Shown here: in pieces, positions 27,251-34,560 of the stretch
Numbering within the stretch: position 1 is the stretch's first letter
Layout of the letters: each line of letters begins with the position of its first letter
Source: TMP-86 sp039807285
GTDB lineage: Bacteria; Pseudomonadota; Gammaproteobacteria; Steroidobacterales; Steroidobacteraceae
Direction of reading: 5' to 3'
Length of the DNA: 64,000 nucleotides
NCBI GenBank assembly: GCA_044226785.1
Contig: JBGAGK010000012.1
Span: 1-64,000, forward strand
The notes under the pieces: generated by a model
The model's input: only the letters and a program-made list of their open reading frames with translations
What the model was told of the DNA's origin: nothing
Database searches by the model: none
Made by a program: the position numbers and the translations under genes

Positions 27251-28290
27251 TCAGCATCGTGCTGCCGGCCCGTGCCGCCCTTGTGCTGGTGCTGGCAGCT
27301 CTGCTTCCGGGCTGCTATGTCATGCAGGCGGCCAGCGGGCAGCTGGCAGTGATGACCCGGCGAGCGCCCATCGAGCACGTGCTGGCCGATCCCACCACAC
27401 CTGAGTCGGTGCGCTCCCGGCTCGCCTCGGTGGAGGCCATCCGTGAGTTCGCGATCCGCGAACTGGATCTTCCTGACAATGGCAGCTATCGCAAGTACGC
27501 AGACATAGGTCGTCCGTATGTGGTGTGGAATGTGGTGGCGGCCCCTGAATTCTCGCTTCAGCCAAAGCGATGGTGTTTTCCGGTCGCCGGCTGTGTGGCC
27601 TATCGTGGCTATTTCAGGGAGGCTCGCGCACGTTCCTTTGCCCGTCGCATGACCAGACGCGGCTTCGATGTCACGGTGGGAGGTGTCGCGGCGTACTCCA
27701 CGCTTGGACACTTCGATGACCCCATCCTCAGCAGCATGCTGGGCTGGTCCGACGTGCAGCTGGCCGCCATCATCTTCCACGAACTCACCCATCAGCTCAT
27801 CTATGTGCGTGGGGACTCGGCCTTCAACGAGGCGCTGGCCACGACCGTCGAGCAGGAGGGTGTGACGCGCTGGCTGTCGGCGGCGGGGCGCACCCGGGAC
27901 CTGCAGGCCAGCCGGCTCTGGCAGGCGCGGACGAAACAGGTGATGGAGTTGATCGGGTCCGCCCGCAGCGATCTGGCGCGGCTGTATTCGCTCAGGCTTT
28001 CACCAGCGCAGATGCTCCAGCGCAAGGATGGCCGGTTCGAACGCCTCACCCAGGAGTATGTGACGCTCAGTGCGGACTGGGGCCGGGAGGCTCCCTACCA
28101 GGCCTGGTTCGCCCAGCCGCTCAACAATGCCAGTCTTGCGGCGGTGGCGACTTACAACCGGTGCATACCGGGATTCGTGCGTCTGCTGCATGAGGCCGGT
28201 GGCGAGCTTCCCCGGTTCTACGAACGCGTGCGCAGCATTGCGCGGATGCCCGCGGCGCAACGGGATCAGCAGGTGTGCGCAGGCGGTTGA
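27241..28290 (+). CDS. Lipoprotein aminopeptidase-like metalloprotease (PF10023 type)
   Basis: 349 residues. A hydrophobic leader ends in the lipobox LLPGC, so Cys25 is probably lipidated. The zinc motif HELTH (180-184) and a downstream third-ligand region FNEALATTVEQEG match the predicted aminopeptidase family of gammaproteobacteria (COG4324). The conserved block KRWCFPVAGCVAYRGYF precedes it. The biochemical substrate is not established. ATG 27241 is the only in-frame ATG upstream of the lipobox; a GTG at 27259 would also keep the leader. Confidence 0.85.
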   Translation: MNGISIVLPARAALVLVLAALLPGCYVMQAASGQLAVMTRRAPIEHVLADPTTPESVRSRLASVEAIREFAIRELDLPDNGSYRKYADIGRPYVVWNVVAAPEFSLQPKRWCFPVAGCVAYRGYFREARARSFARRMTRRGFDVTVGGVAAYSTLGHFDDPILSSMLGWSDVQLAAIIFHELTHQLIYVRGDSAFNEALATTVEQEGVTRWLSAAGRTRDLQASRLWQARTKQVMELIGSARSDLARLYSLRLSPAQMLQRKDGRFERLTQEYVTLSADWGREAPYQAWFAQPLNNASLAAVATYNRCIPGFVRLLHEAGGELPRFYERVRSIARMPAAQRDQQVCAGG

Positions 28291-28326
28291 TGATTGCGGC
28301 GGGCCGGGGATTCGACGGCCCGACGA

Positions 28327-29307
28327 TCAGGGGCGTTGTCCGGCTGCGCTGTCTGCGCGGCCGCCGTGCCGGCACTCGGAAAGCCGCGCATTGTCCTCGA
28401 ATGAGCCCAGATACGTCCGCGCCAGACCCGGCATGGCCTGCGCAGTCAGGCCCAGGGCTGCAAATCCCTGTTCGCTGCAGACGCTGTCGAGGGTGAGCGA
28501 CTTGAAGTTGTCACTGGAGAATGGCCGGCCAGGCACGAAATTCATGCAGAACGCCTGAAGGCGTCCCAGGACATCCGGAAGCCCCATGATCCACCGGCGC
28601 CGATGGCTCAGGCCGGCCACCAGCTCGACGATCTGCCTCAGGGTGTACTGGTGAGGGCCGCCCAGTTCGAAGGTCTGTCGGCTCGTGGTCCCGCCGTGCA
28701 GCGCCCGCACCATCGCCTCGACGAGATCGTCGACGAACACGGGCTGGAGTCTTGCCTGTGGACGGGCCAGCGGAAAGACCAGCGGTATCCGTTCCAGCAA
28801 CAAGGCGAACCTGTTGAGAAATGAATCGCCGGGACCGAACAGCACCGAGGGCCTGAAGATCGTCCAGTCGACATCGCCCGCCTGCCCTCGAATCAGTTGC
28901 TCGGCCTCTGCCTTGGAGCGCAGATAGTGGCTGGGCGCATCGACGTCGGCCTTGAGCGAGGAAAGCTGCAGGAACCGGGTGACATTGGCGGAACGGCAGG
29001 CCTGCAGGGCACCGCGGGTGAGGTCCACGTGGGCGCGCCTGAAACCTGCGCCGCCAAACCACCGCTCGTTGAGAATGCCGACCAGATTGATCACCACGTC
29101 CTGGCCGCGAAAATGCTCGCTGAGCATGGCGGCATCATGGACATCGCAATCCAGCAGCGTCAGGCCCGGCAGCACCAGCAGATGTTTGTGCAGTTCGCGG
29201 TTGCGGGTGAGCACCGTGACGCGATGGCCGTCCCGTATCAGCCTTGACACCAGTCGCGTTCCGACGAAGCCGGTTCCCCCCAGTACGCAGATCGACAATG
29301 GGTGCAT
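28327..29307 (-). CDS. NDUFA9-like NAD(P)-binding atypical short-chain reductase
   Basis: A 326-residue Rossmann-fold protein of the extended/atypical SDR group. The dinucleotide motif is GGTGFVGTRL near residues 10-19, with DVVINLVGIL, SSLKAD and the YLRSKAEAE active-site-like stretch (YxxxK). Bacterial members resemble the complex I accessory subunit NDUFA9 or nucleoside-diphosphate-sugar epimerases. A quinone or membrane-linked role is suggested for some, but not proved. ATG 29307 is preceded by AGGAG. It lies 12 bp downstream of the Deg protease gene on the same strand. Confidence 0.87.
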   Translation of the reverse strand: MHPLSICVLGGTGFVGTRLVSRLIRDGHRVTVLTRNRELHKHLLVLPGLTLLDCDVHDAAMLSEHFRGQDVVINLVGILNERWFGGAGFRRAHVDLTRGALQACRSANVTRFLQLSSLKADVDAPSHYLRSKAEAEQLIRGQAGDVDWTIFRPSVLFGPGDSFLNRFALLLERIPLVFPLARPQARLQPVFVDDLVEAMVRALHGGTTSRQTFELGGPHQYTLRQIVELVAGLSHRRRWIMGLPDVLGRLQAFCMNFVPGRPFSSDNFKSLTLDSVCSEQGFAALGLTAQAMPGLARTYLGSFEDNARLSECRHGGRADSAAGQRP

Positions 29308-29319
29308 GCCGGTCGACTC

Positions 29320-30681
29320 CTAGCGTATCGGAACCAGCAGCGTGGCATTGCCACGCCTGATGTTCAGGAACGCAACCTTGGCCCCCTTCATCGCCTCACG
29401 GAACTGCTTGAGGTTGGCCACCCGGGTCCGGCCGACTGCCATGATGATGTCGTTGCTGCGCAGGCCGGCCTGGGCGGCTGGACTGCCATCCTGCACCGAG
29501 CGAACCACTACACCGCCTTCGTTGCCGGCATCGGCGAGGTCAGCACCCTCGAGCGCGCGATTGACCGCTGTTGCATCGTCCGCCTCGGCATCGGATCGCT
29601 CACCGATGATGGCCGTGACCCTGAGTGGCTTGCCATCCCGCAACAGTCCGATGTCGACCCTGTCGCCCACGCGCAGCAGCCCGATGGTGGCGCGCAGCTC
29701 GCCCGCGCCCTTGGTGTTGGTGCCGTTGATCGAGATGATGATGTCACCCGTCCTGACGCCAGCCTTGTCCGCGGCCGAACCCGGTATGACACTCGCCACC
29801 AGTGCGCCGCGCGATTCATTGAGGCCGAATTCCTTGGCAACGTCCGGTGTCACATCGTAGATGTTGACGCCGAGCACTCCACGTTTGACCTTGCCGTACT
29901 TGACGAGCTGATCCATGACGCTCTTGACCATGTTCACCGGAATGGCAAACCCGATGCCGATGTTTCCTCCGCTGCGCGACAGGATGGCCGAATTGATACC
30001 CTCGAGTTCGCCTCGCAGGTTCATCAGGGCACCACCGGAGTTGCCCGGATTGATCGATGCATCGGTCTGGATGAAATCCTCGTAGCCGTCCGGGTTGATG
30101 CCGGAGCGGCCCAGTGCGCTGACGATGCCGAAGGTCACCGTGTGCTGCAGACCGAACGGGTTGCCAATGGCAACCACATAGTCGCCGACCTCGAGCCTGG
30201 ATGAATCACCCAGTGACATCGCGGTCAGGTTGGGCTGTTTCGCCTGCAGCACGGCGATGTCCGAGCCCTCGTCGCTCCCGATGACCTTGGCGGTGAAACT
30301 GCGGTTGTCGAGCAGGGTGACCGTGATCTCGCTGGCGTTCTCGATCACGTGATGGTTGGTGATGATATAGCCGTTCTTTGCATCGACGATCACCCCGGAG
30401 CCTGCGCTCTGGAACTTGCGTTCGCGCGGCCCCTGGTCAGGTGGCACATCGAAAAACCGCCTGAAAAACGGGTCATCGAGCAGCGGATTGCGCGAGCCCT
30501 GCTCCTTGATGGTGCCGCGCGTGGCGATGTTCACGACCGCCGGCGAGACGCGCTTGACCATGGGCGCAAGCGATGGCAGGGGGAGCTCCGTGCTCGCGGG
30601 CTGTGCGGAAAGCGAGGCGGAAAAGACGCCACAGGACGCCAGCAGGATGCCCAACGCGACTGGAGACTTGCGCATGCTCAT
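29320..30681 (-). CDS. Periplasmic Do-family serine protease (DegP/DegQ/MucD type)
   Basis: A 453-residue periplasmic protease-chaperone for misfolded envelope proteins. The signal peptide ends ASLSAQP. The trypsin-like triad is intact: His111 in ITNHHVIEN, Asp141 in GSDIAVLQA and Ser215 in NPGNSGGAL. Two PDZ domains follow (about residues 255-350 and 370-453), the second ending LLVPIR. ATG 30681 is preceded by GAGGA; a second ATG two codons later is also possible. The hsp20 gene lies upstream on the same strand beyond a strong hairpin, so both may be heat- or envelope-stress induced. Confidence 0.94.
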   Translation of the reverse strand: MSMRKSPVALGILLASCGVFSASLSAQPASTELPLPSLAPMVKRVSPAVVNIATRGTIKEQGSRNPLLDDPFFRRFFDVPPDQGPRERKFQSAGSGVIVDAKNGYIITNHHVIENASEITVTLLDNRSFTAKVIGSDEGSDIAVLQAKQPNLTAMSLGDSSRLEVGDYVVAIGNPFGLQHTVTFGIVSALGRSGINPDGYEDFIQTDASINPGNSGGALMNLRGELEGINSAILSRSGGNIGIGFAIPVNMVKSVMDQLVKYGKVKRGVLGVNIYDVTPDVAKEFGLNESRGALVASVIPGSAADKAGVRTGDIIISINGTNTKGAGELRATIGLLRVGDRVDIGLLRDGKPLRVTAIIGERSDAEADDATAVNRALEGADLADAGNEGGVVVRSVQDGSPAAQAGLRSNDIIMAVGRTRVANLKQFREAMKGAKVAFLNIRRGNATLLVPIR

Positions 30682-30726
30682 GAATGATCCTCGAGTAAAC
30701 CTTTGTATCAAATGCCCGAGACGGAC

Positions 30727-30760
30727 AAGGGCCCGGGTGGATAGTTCCACCCGGGCCCTT
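30727..30760. terminator. Perfect 15-bp-stem hairpin between hsp20 and deg
   Basis: Fifteen bases at 30727-30741 (AAGGGCCCGGGTGGA) pair perfectly with 30746-30760 around a 4-nt loop. The stem is GC-rich and very stable. On the minus strand, where hsp20 and deg lie, it is followed by TGTCCG rather than a U-run, so it is not a canonical intrinsic terminator. It may partly terminate, protect the hsp20 mRNA 3' end, or set the relative expression of the two genes. Confidence 0.6.
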
Positions 30761-30815
30761 ATCTTACACGCGCGTGCTTGCCGCTACGCCTGGATGGCAG
30801 CTGCCAGACCGTGCC

Positions 30816-31220
30816 TCAGGCGGCGCGCACCTCGATCCGCCGGGGCTGCACCTGCGCCACTTTCGGGATCACCACTTCAAGTACGCCCTGGCTGGCACGT
30901 GCCTGGATGGCCTGCTCGTCCGCAGTCTCCGGCAGCGTGAAGCGCCGCTGGAACTGTCCGCTCAGACGCTCGGTGCGACGATACCCTTCCTTCGTATCGC
31001 TGCGGGGAATGTCGCGCTCGCCACGGATGGTCAGCACACCCTGGTCGGCGGTGATCTCCACTTTGGCCGGATCCACGCCGGGCAGGTCCAGCTGCAGCAC
31101 GTAGCGGGTGGTCTCCTCGGCGATATCCGCCGCCGGAATCCATGCGCCGGAATCCGCGGCGATGCCCGGGCCATTGTTGATGAAGCGCAGAGCCCAGGGC
31201 TCGTAGCGAAGTACTGACAT
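30816..31220 (-). CDS. Small heat-shock protein Hsp20
   Basis: A 134-residue ATP-independent holdase. The alpha-crystallin domain spans about residues 37-128, with the signatures LQLDLPGVDPAKVEI, VLTIRGER and the C-terminal GVLEVVIPK, and a C-terminal anchoring motif of the IxV type near RRIEV. ATG 31220 follows AGGAGACC and gives a standard N-terminus (MSVLRYEPW); the longer upstream reading frame is not needed. A sigma32-like site lies upstream. Downstream is the Deg protease, a sensible protein-quality partner. Confidence 0.94.
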   Translation of the reverse strand: MSVLRYEPWALRFINNGPGIAADSGAWIPAADIAEETTRYVLQLDLPGVDPAKVEITADQGVLTIRGERDIPRSDTKEGYRRTERLSGQFQRRFTLPETADEQAIQARASQGVLEVVIPKVAQVQPRRIEVRAA

Positions 31221-31268
31221 TGAAGGTCTCCTGCAAAAAGGTTTGCGAACATGGTCGCGATGGTCACG

Positions 31269-31296
31269 AAGTGTGGTCCGTGCTCGGGATTTCAAC
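31269..31296 (-). promoter_or_regulatory. Sigma32-like promoter of hsp20
   Basis: On the minus strand GTTGAAA (31296-31290) is followed after 13 nt by CCACACTT (31276-31269), close to the heat-shock consensus CTTGAAA-N13-CCCCATNT (six of seven and five of seven defined positions). The start point would lie about 40 nt upstream of the hsp20 ATG. Confidence 0.4.
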
Positions 31297-31374
31297 ACCT
31301 TCGGCGGGCCGGATTTTCCGTCCATCGACGCCCGTCAAGCCGATCCGGGTACAGGATGCGGTCCACGCGTGAAG

Positions 31375-31390
31375 ACACAAGATGTTGCGT
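31375..31390. promoter_or_regulatory. NrdR-box-like sequence, distal copy
   Basis: ACACAAGATGTTGCGT is a near-palindrome resembling the NrdR consensus (acaCwAtATaTwGtgt). Its first eleven bases are repeated exactly at 31554. It sits about 85 nt upstream of the hsp20 promoter-like site and 140 nt upstream of the nrdJ promoter-like site, so it may be chance. Confidence 0.3.
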
Positions 31391-31512
31391 TCGACGCTAT
31401 GGCGCCCACGCAAAAAAATCGCAGCGCTGACCCATCGAAATTTCCCGAGTGATTCTTGTAACTCGCTGAATATAAAAGATGATATTGACCTCGTTCGAGG
31501 CAAAACAAGTTC

Positions 31513-31569
31513 TTGACGCATGGCGGATGCGCGACATAACCTTGTCCGCCCTGACACAAGATGTAGTAG
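31513..31569 (+). promoter_or_regulatory. nrdJ promoter with overlapping NrdR-like box
   Basis: TTGACG (31513-31518), a 16-nt spacer and CATAAC (31535-31540) form a sigma70-like promoter. The predicted start near 31547 is immediately followed by ACACAAGATGTAGTAG (31554-31569), similar to an NrdR repressor box. A repressor bound there would block transcription of the ribonucleotide reductase operon. The leader to ATG 31684 would be about 137 nt. Confidence 0.45.
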
Positions 31570-31683
31570 TCCGCCGCCGGCGCTACGCAGTCAGAAAATC
31601 CGCGAGCGTTGGTGGCGCCTTGCTCCACCCGCGCTCTTTGAATTACAAGGCCGCCCGGGATTGCAGGAGCAGATCGGAAACTC

Positions 31684-33831
31684 ATGAACACGGTGGTAAA
31701 GATTCAGGACAAGACCCTCAACAGCATTGCCTTCCAGGAAGCATCGCTGGACATCTGGGACAAGAAGTACCGGCTGACTGCCAAGGACGGTACGCCCATC
31801 GATGCGACCATGGACGAGACCTACCAGCGGGTGGCGCGCGCCCTGTCGGACGTGGAAAACCCCGAGGACCGCCAGACCTGGTATGAGGCCTTCCTGTGGG
31901 CGCAGCGCAATGGCGCCATTCCTGCAGGGCGCATCACCTCCAATGCGGGGGCCCTGGAGCACAAACCGGCCACCTCCACCATCAACTGCACGGTCTCGGG
32001 CAGCATCCGCGATTCGATGGACGACATCCTGGGCAAGGTGCACGAGGCGGGGCTCACGCTCAAGGCCGGTTGCGGCATCGGCTATGAATTCTCGACCCTG
32101 CGGCCCCGCGGGGCCTACGTCTCGGGCGCCGGCGCGCATACCTCGGGGCCGCTGTCCTTCATGGATATCTACGACAAGATGTGCTTTACCGTCTCCTCCG
32201 CCGGTGGCCGGCGCGGTGCGCAGATGGGCACGTTCGATGTCGGCCATCCGGACGTGCTCGAATTCGTGCGCGCCAAGCGCGAAAACGGCCGCCTGCGCCA
32301 GTTCAACCTCTCGCTCCTCATCACCGACGAATTCATGAAGGCGGTGAAGAGCGATGGCGAATGGAAGCTGGCCTTTCCGGTGACCCGCGTGGAACATGAG
32401 GCCGAGCAGTTCGATTTTTCGGATGCATCGAGGTTCATCTGGCGCGAGTGGCCACAGACCGAAGGATATGTGGTCAACAACGAGGGCCTGGTCGCCTGCA
32501 GGATCTACAAGACCCTGCCGGCGCGCCGCATGTGGGACCTGATCATGTCCTCGACCTACGATTTTGCGGAACCGGGTTTCATCCTCATCGACAAGGTCAA
32601 TGAGATGAACAACAACTGGTGGGACGAGAATGTCCGTGCGACCAATCCCTGTGGCGAACAGCCCCTGCCGCCTTATGGGTCCTGTCTGCTCGGGTCGGTC
32701 AACCTGACGCGGTTCGTGGTCGATCCGTTCACCGACAAGGCCAGCTTCGACTGGGAGACTTACCGTCAGGTCGTCAAGGTGTTCACACGCATGCTCGACA
32801 ATGTGGTCGAGGTGAACGGATTGCCCCTGCCGCAGCAGCGCCGCGAGATCCTGCGAAAGCGCCGTCACGGCATGGGATTCCTGGGGCTGGGATCGGCCAT
32901 CACGATGCTGTGCATGAAGTACGGTTCGAAGAAGTCGGTGGCGTTCACCCAGAACGTGGCGCGCGAGATGGCCATCGCCGGCTGGGAGGCGGGCCTGGAA
33001 CTGGCACGGGAGAAAGGCCCCGCGCCCATCATGAACGAGGAGTTCGCGGTTACCGCCGAGATGCTGCGCAAGCGTCCCGAGATGGTGCGGGACGGCTGGC
33101 GGGAGGGTGCCCGGATTCCGGGGCGTGTGCTGCATGCGCGCTACAGCCGCTACATGCAGCGCATTGCCGAAGCCGCACCGGAGCTGGTGGAGGAACTGGC
33201 CGAGGTGGGCTCGCGCTTCACCCATCACACCTCGATCGCGCCCACCGGCACCATCTCGCTGTCACTGGCCAACAATGCATCCAACGGCATCGAGCCGTCC
33301 TTTGCCCACCACTATTTCCGCAACGTGATCCGCAATGGCCGGAAAACCAAGGAGAAGATCGACGTATTCTCCTACGAGCTGCTGGCCTACCGTGAGCTGG
33401 TCAATCCGCAGGCCATGCCCAACTCCAGCGCCCCGGGAGAGAAGCTCCCGGATTACTTCATCTCGGCCGACGATATCGGGCCAAAGGAGCACGTGGATAT
33501 CCAGGCGGCGGCGCAACTGTGGGTGGACTCCTCCATTTCCAAGACAGCCAATGTGCCCACCAACTACCGGTACGAGGATTTCAAGGATATCTACCTCTAT
33601 GCCTATGAGCAGGGCCTCAAGGGTTGCACCACGTTCCGGTTCAATCCGGAGGCGTTCCAGGGTGTGCTGGTCAAGGAGCAGGACCTCAGGAACACGACGT
33701 ACGTGTTCACCCTGGAGGATGGGAGCGAAGTCAAGGCGCGTGGCGACGATCAGATCGAGTACGACGGTGAAATGCACACGGCCGCGAATCTGTTCGATGC
33801 CCTGAAAGAAGGCTATTACGGGAAATTCTGA
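31684..33831 (+). CDS. nrdJa: Adenosylcobalamin-dependent (class II) ribonucleotide reductase, large part NrdJa
   Basis: Reduces ribonucleotides to deoxyribonucleotides using an adenosylcobalamin-generated thiyl radical, independent of oxygen. 715 residues with the ten-stranded barrel. The active-site pair cysteine is Cys102 in STINCTVSGS, and the NxCxE radical loop is Asn321-Cys323-Glu325 in NPCGEQPLPPYGS. The phosphate-binding APTGTISL comes later. The protein stops before the C-terminal cysteine tail, which is on the next gene. This is the split form known from Pseudomonas aeruginosa (NrdJa/NrdJb). The start is ATG 31684, after GGAGCAGATCGG. The PduO-type enzyme at 62788 could supply the cofactor. 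Confidence 0.95.
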   Translation: MNTVVKIQDKTLNSIAFQEASLDIWDKKYRLTAKDGTPIDATMDETYQRVARALSDVENPEDRQTWYEAFLWAQRNGAIPAGRITSNAGALEHKPATSTINCTVSGSIRDSMDDILGKVHEAGLTLKAGCGIGYEFSTLRPRGAYVSGAGAHTSGPLSFMDIYDKMCFTVSSAGGRRGAQMGTFDVGHPDVLEFVRAKRENGRLRQFNLSLLITDEFMKAVKSDGEWKLAFPVTRVEHEAEQFDFSDASRFIWREWPQTEGYVVNNEGLVACRIYKTLPARRMWDLIMSSTYDFAEPGFILIDKVNEMNNNWWDENVRATNPCGEQPLPPYGSCLLGSVNLTRFVVDPFTDKASFDWETYRQVVKVFTRMLDNVVEVNGLPLPQQRREILRKRRHGMGFLGLGSAITMLCMKYGSKKSVAFTQNVAREMAIAGWEAGLELAREKGPAPIMNEEFAVTAEMLRKRPEMVRDGWREGARIPGRVLHARYSRYMQRIAEAAPELVEELAEVGSRFTHHTSIAPTGTISLSLANNASNGIEPSFAHHYFRNVIRNGRKTKEKIDVFSYELLAYRELVNPQAMPNSSAPGEKLPDYFISADDIGPKEHVDIQAAAQLWVDSSISKTANVPTNYRYEDFKDIYLYAYEQGLKGCTTFRFNPEAFQGVLVKEQDLRNTTYVFTLEDGSEVKARGDDQIEYDGEMHTAANLFDALKEGYYGKF

Positions 33832-33833
33832 CC

Positions 33834-34553
33834 ATGTCCACGATCAAGATCGACGGGAAGATCACCAAGTACCGCGTGCAGGCTCCGGCGACGGAAGCTG
33901 CGGATGTTCCGGCTCCAGCCGCCACGCCGCCGGCAGCGGCTCCGAAACCGGACGACAACGTGATCTGGATGCACGAGAAGCTCGAGCGTCCCGATGTCCT
34001 GATCGGCTCCACCTACAAGATCAAGACACCGGTGTCGGATCATGCGATGTATGTCACCATCAACGACATCATCCTCAACGAGGGCACACCGCACGAGCAG
34101 CGCAGGCCGTTCGAGGTGTTCATCAACACCAAGAACCTCGATCATTTCCAGTGGATCGTGGCGTTGACCCGGGTCATCTCGGCAGTGTTCCGCAAGGGGG
34201 GTGACGTCACCTTCCTGGTGGACGAATTGAAGGCGGTGTTCGATCCGCGCGGCGGCTACTGGCAGCCGGGGGGCAAGTTCATGCCTTCGACCATTGCGGA
34301 ACTCGGCCATGTGATCGAACGCCACCTGCAGTCCATCGGCATGCTCAAGCGCCCGGAGCTCGACGAGCACCAGCGCAAACTGGTGGAGGAGAAGCGTGCG
34401 GAGTTCGAGGCGAGAAGCCGTCAGGCTGACGCTTTCTCGAAGTCACATTTCCCGGAAGGCGCCCAGCTGTGCAACAAGTGCAACACCGCAGCGGTCGTGA
34501 TGATGGACGGCTGCATGACCTGCCTCAACTGCGGTGAGTCCAAGTGCGGTTGA
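33834..34553 (+). CDS. nrdJb: Class II ribonucleotide reductase small part NrdJb
   Basis: A 239-residue partner carrying the C-terminal domain of NrdJ on a separate chain. It ends with the cysteine tail LCNKCNTAAVVMMDGCMTCLNCGESKCG (positions 211-239, key pairs CNKC, CMTC and CGESKC). Such a tail shuttles electrons to the active-site disulfide and binds zinc in related enzymes. The N-terminal 40 residues are alanine/proline rich and probably flexible. It starts 2 nt after nrdJa stops, so stoichiometric coupled expression is expected. By analogy with Pseudomonas both parts are needed for activity. Confidence 0.92.
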   Translation: MSTIKIDGKITKYRVQAPATEAADVPAPAATPPAAAPKPDDNVIWMHEKLERPDVLIGSTYKIKTPVSDHAMYVTINDIILNEGTPHEQRRPFEVFINTKNLDHFQWIVALTRVISAVFRKGGDVTFLVDELKAVFDPRGGYWQPGGKFMPSTIAELGHVIERHLQSIGMLKRPELDEHQRKLVEEKRAEFEARSRQADAFSKSHFPEGAQLCNKCNTAAVVMMDGCMTCLNCGESKCG

Positions 34554-34560
34554 GTTGAGA

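Larger units (their letters stand above)
31221..31683. other. 463-bp divergent regulatory region between hsp20 and nrdJa
   Basis: The longest gene-free stretch in the window. I see a heat-shock-like promoter for hsp20 on the minus strand, a sigma70-like promoter for nrdJ on the plus strand, and two copies of GACACAAGATGT 179 bp apart. AT content is locally higher around 31390-31500. No cobalamin-riboswitch B12 box was recognised, although the downstream enzyme uses B12. No convincing small ORF was found. Confidence 0.6.

Noticed and set aside
31221..31683. Cobalamin riboswitch in front of nrdJa
   Set aside because: No B12-box-like core was seen, and the promoter-like site leaves a leader of only about 137 nt, short for this riboswitch class.
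33262..33777. 171-codon minus-strand frame inside nrdJa
   Set aside because: It is wholly antisense to a conserved catalytic region.
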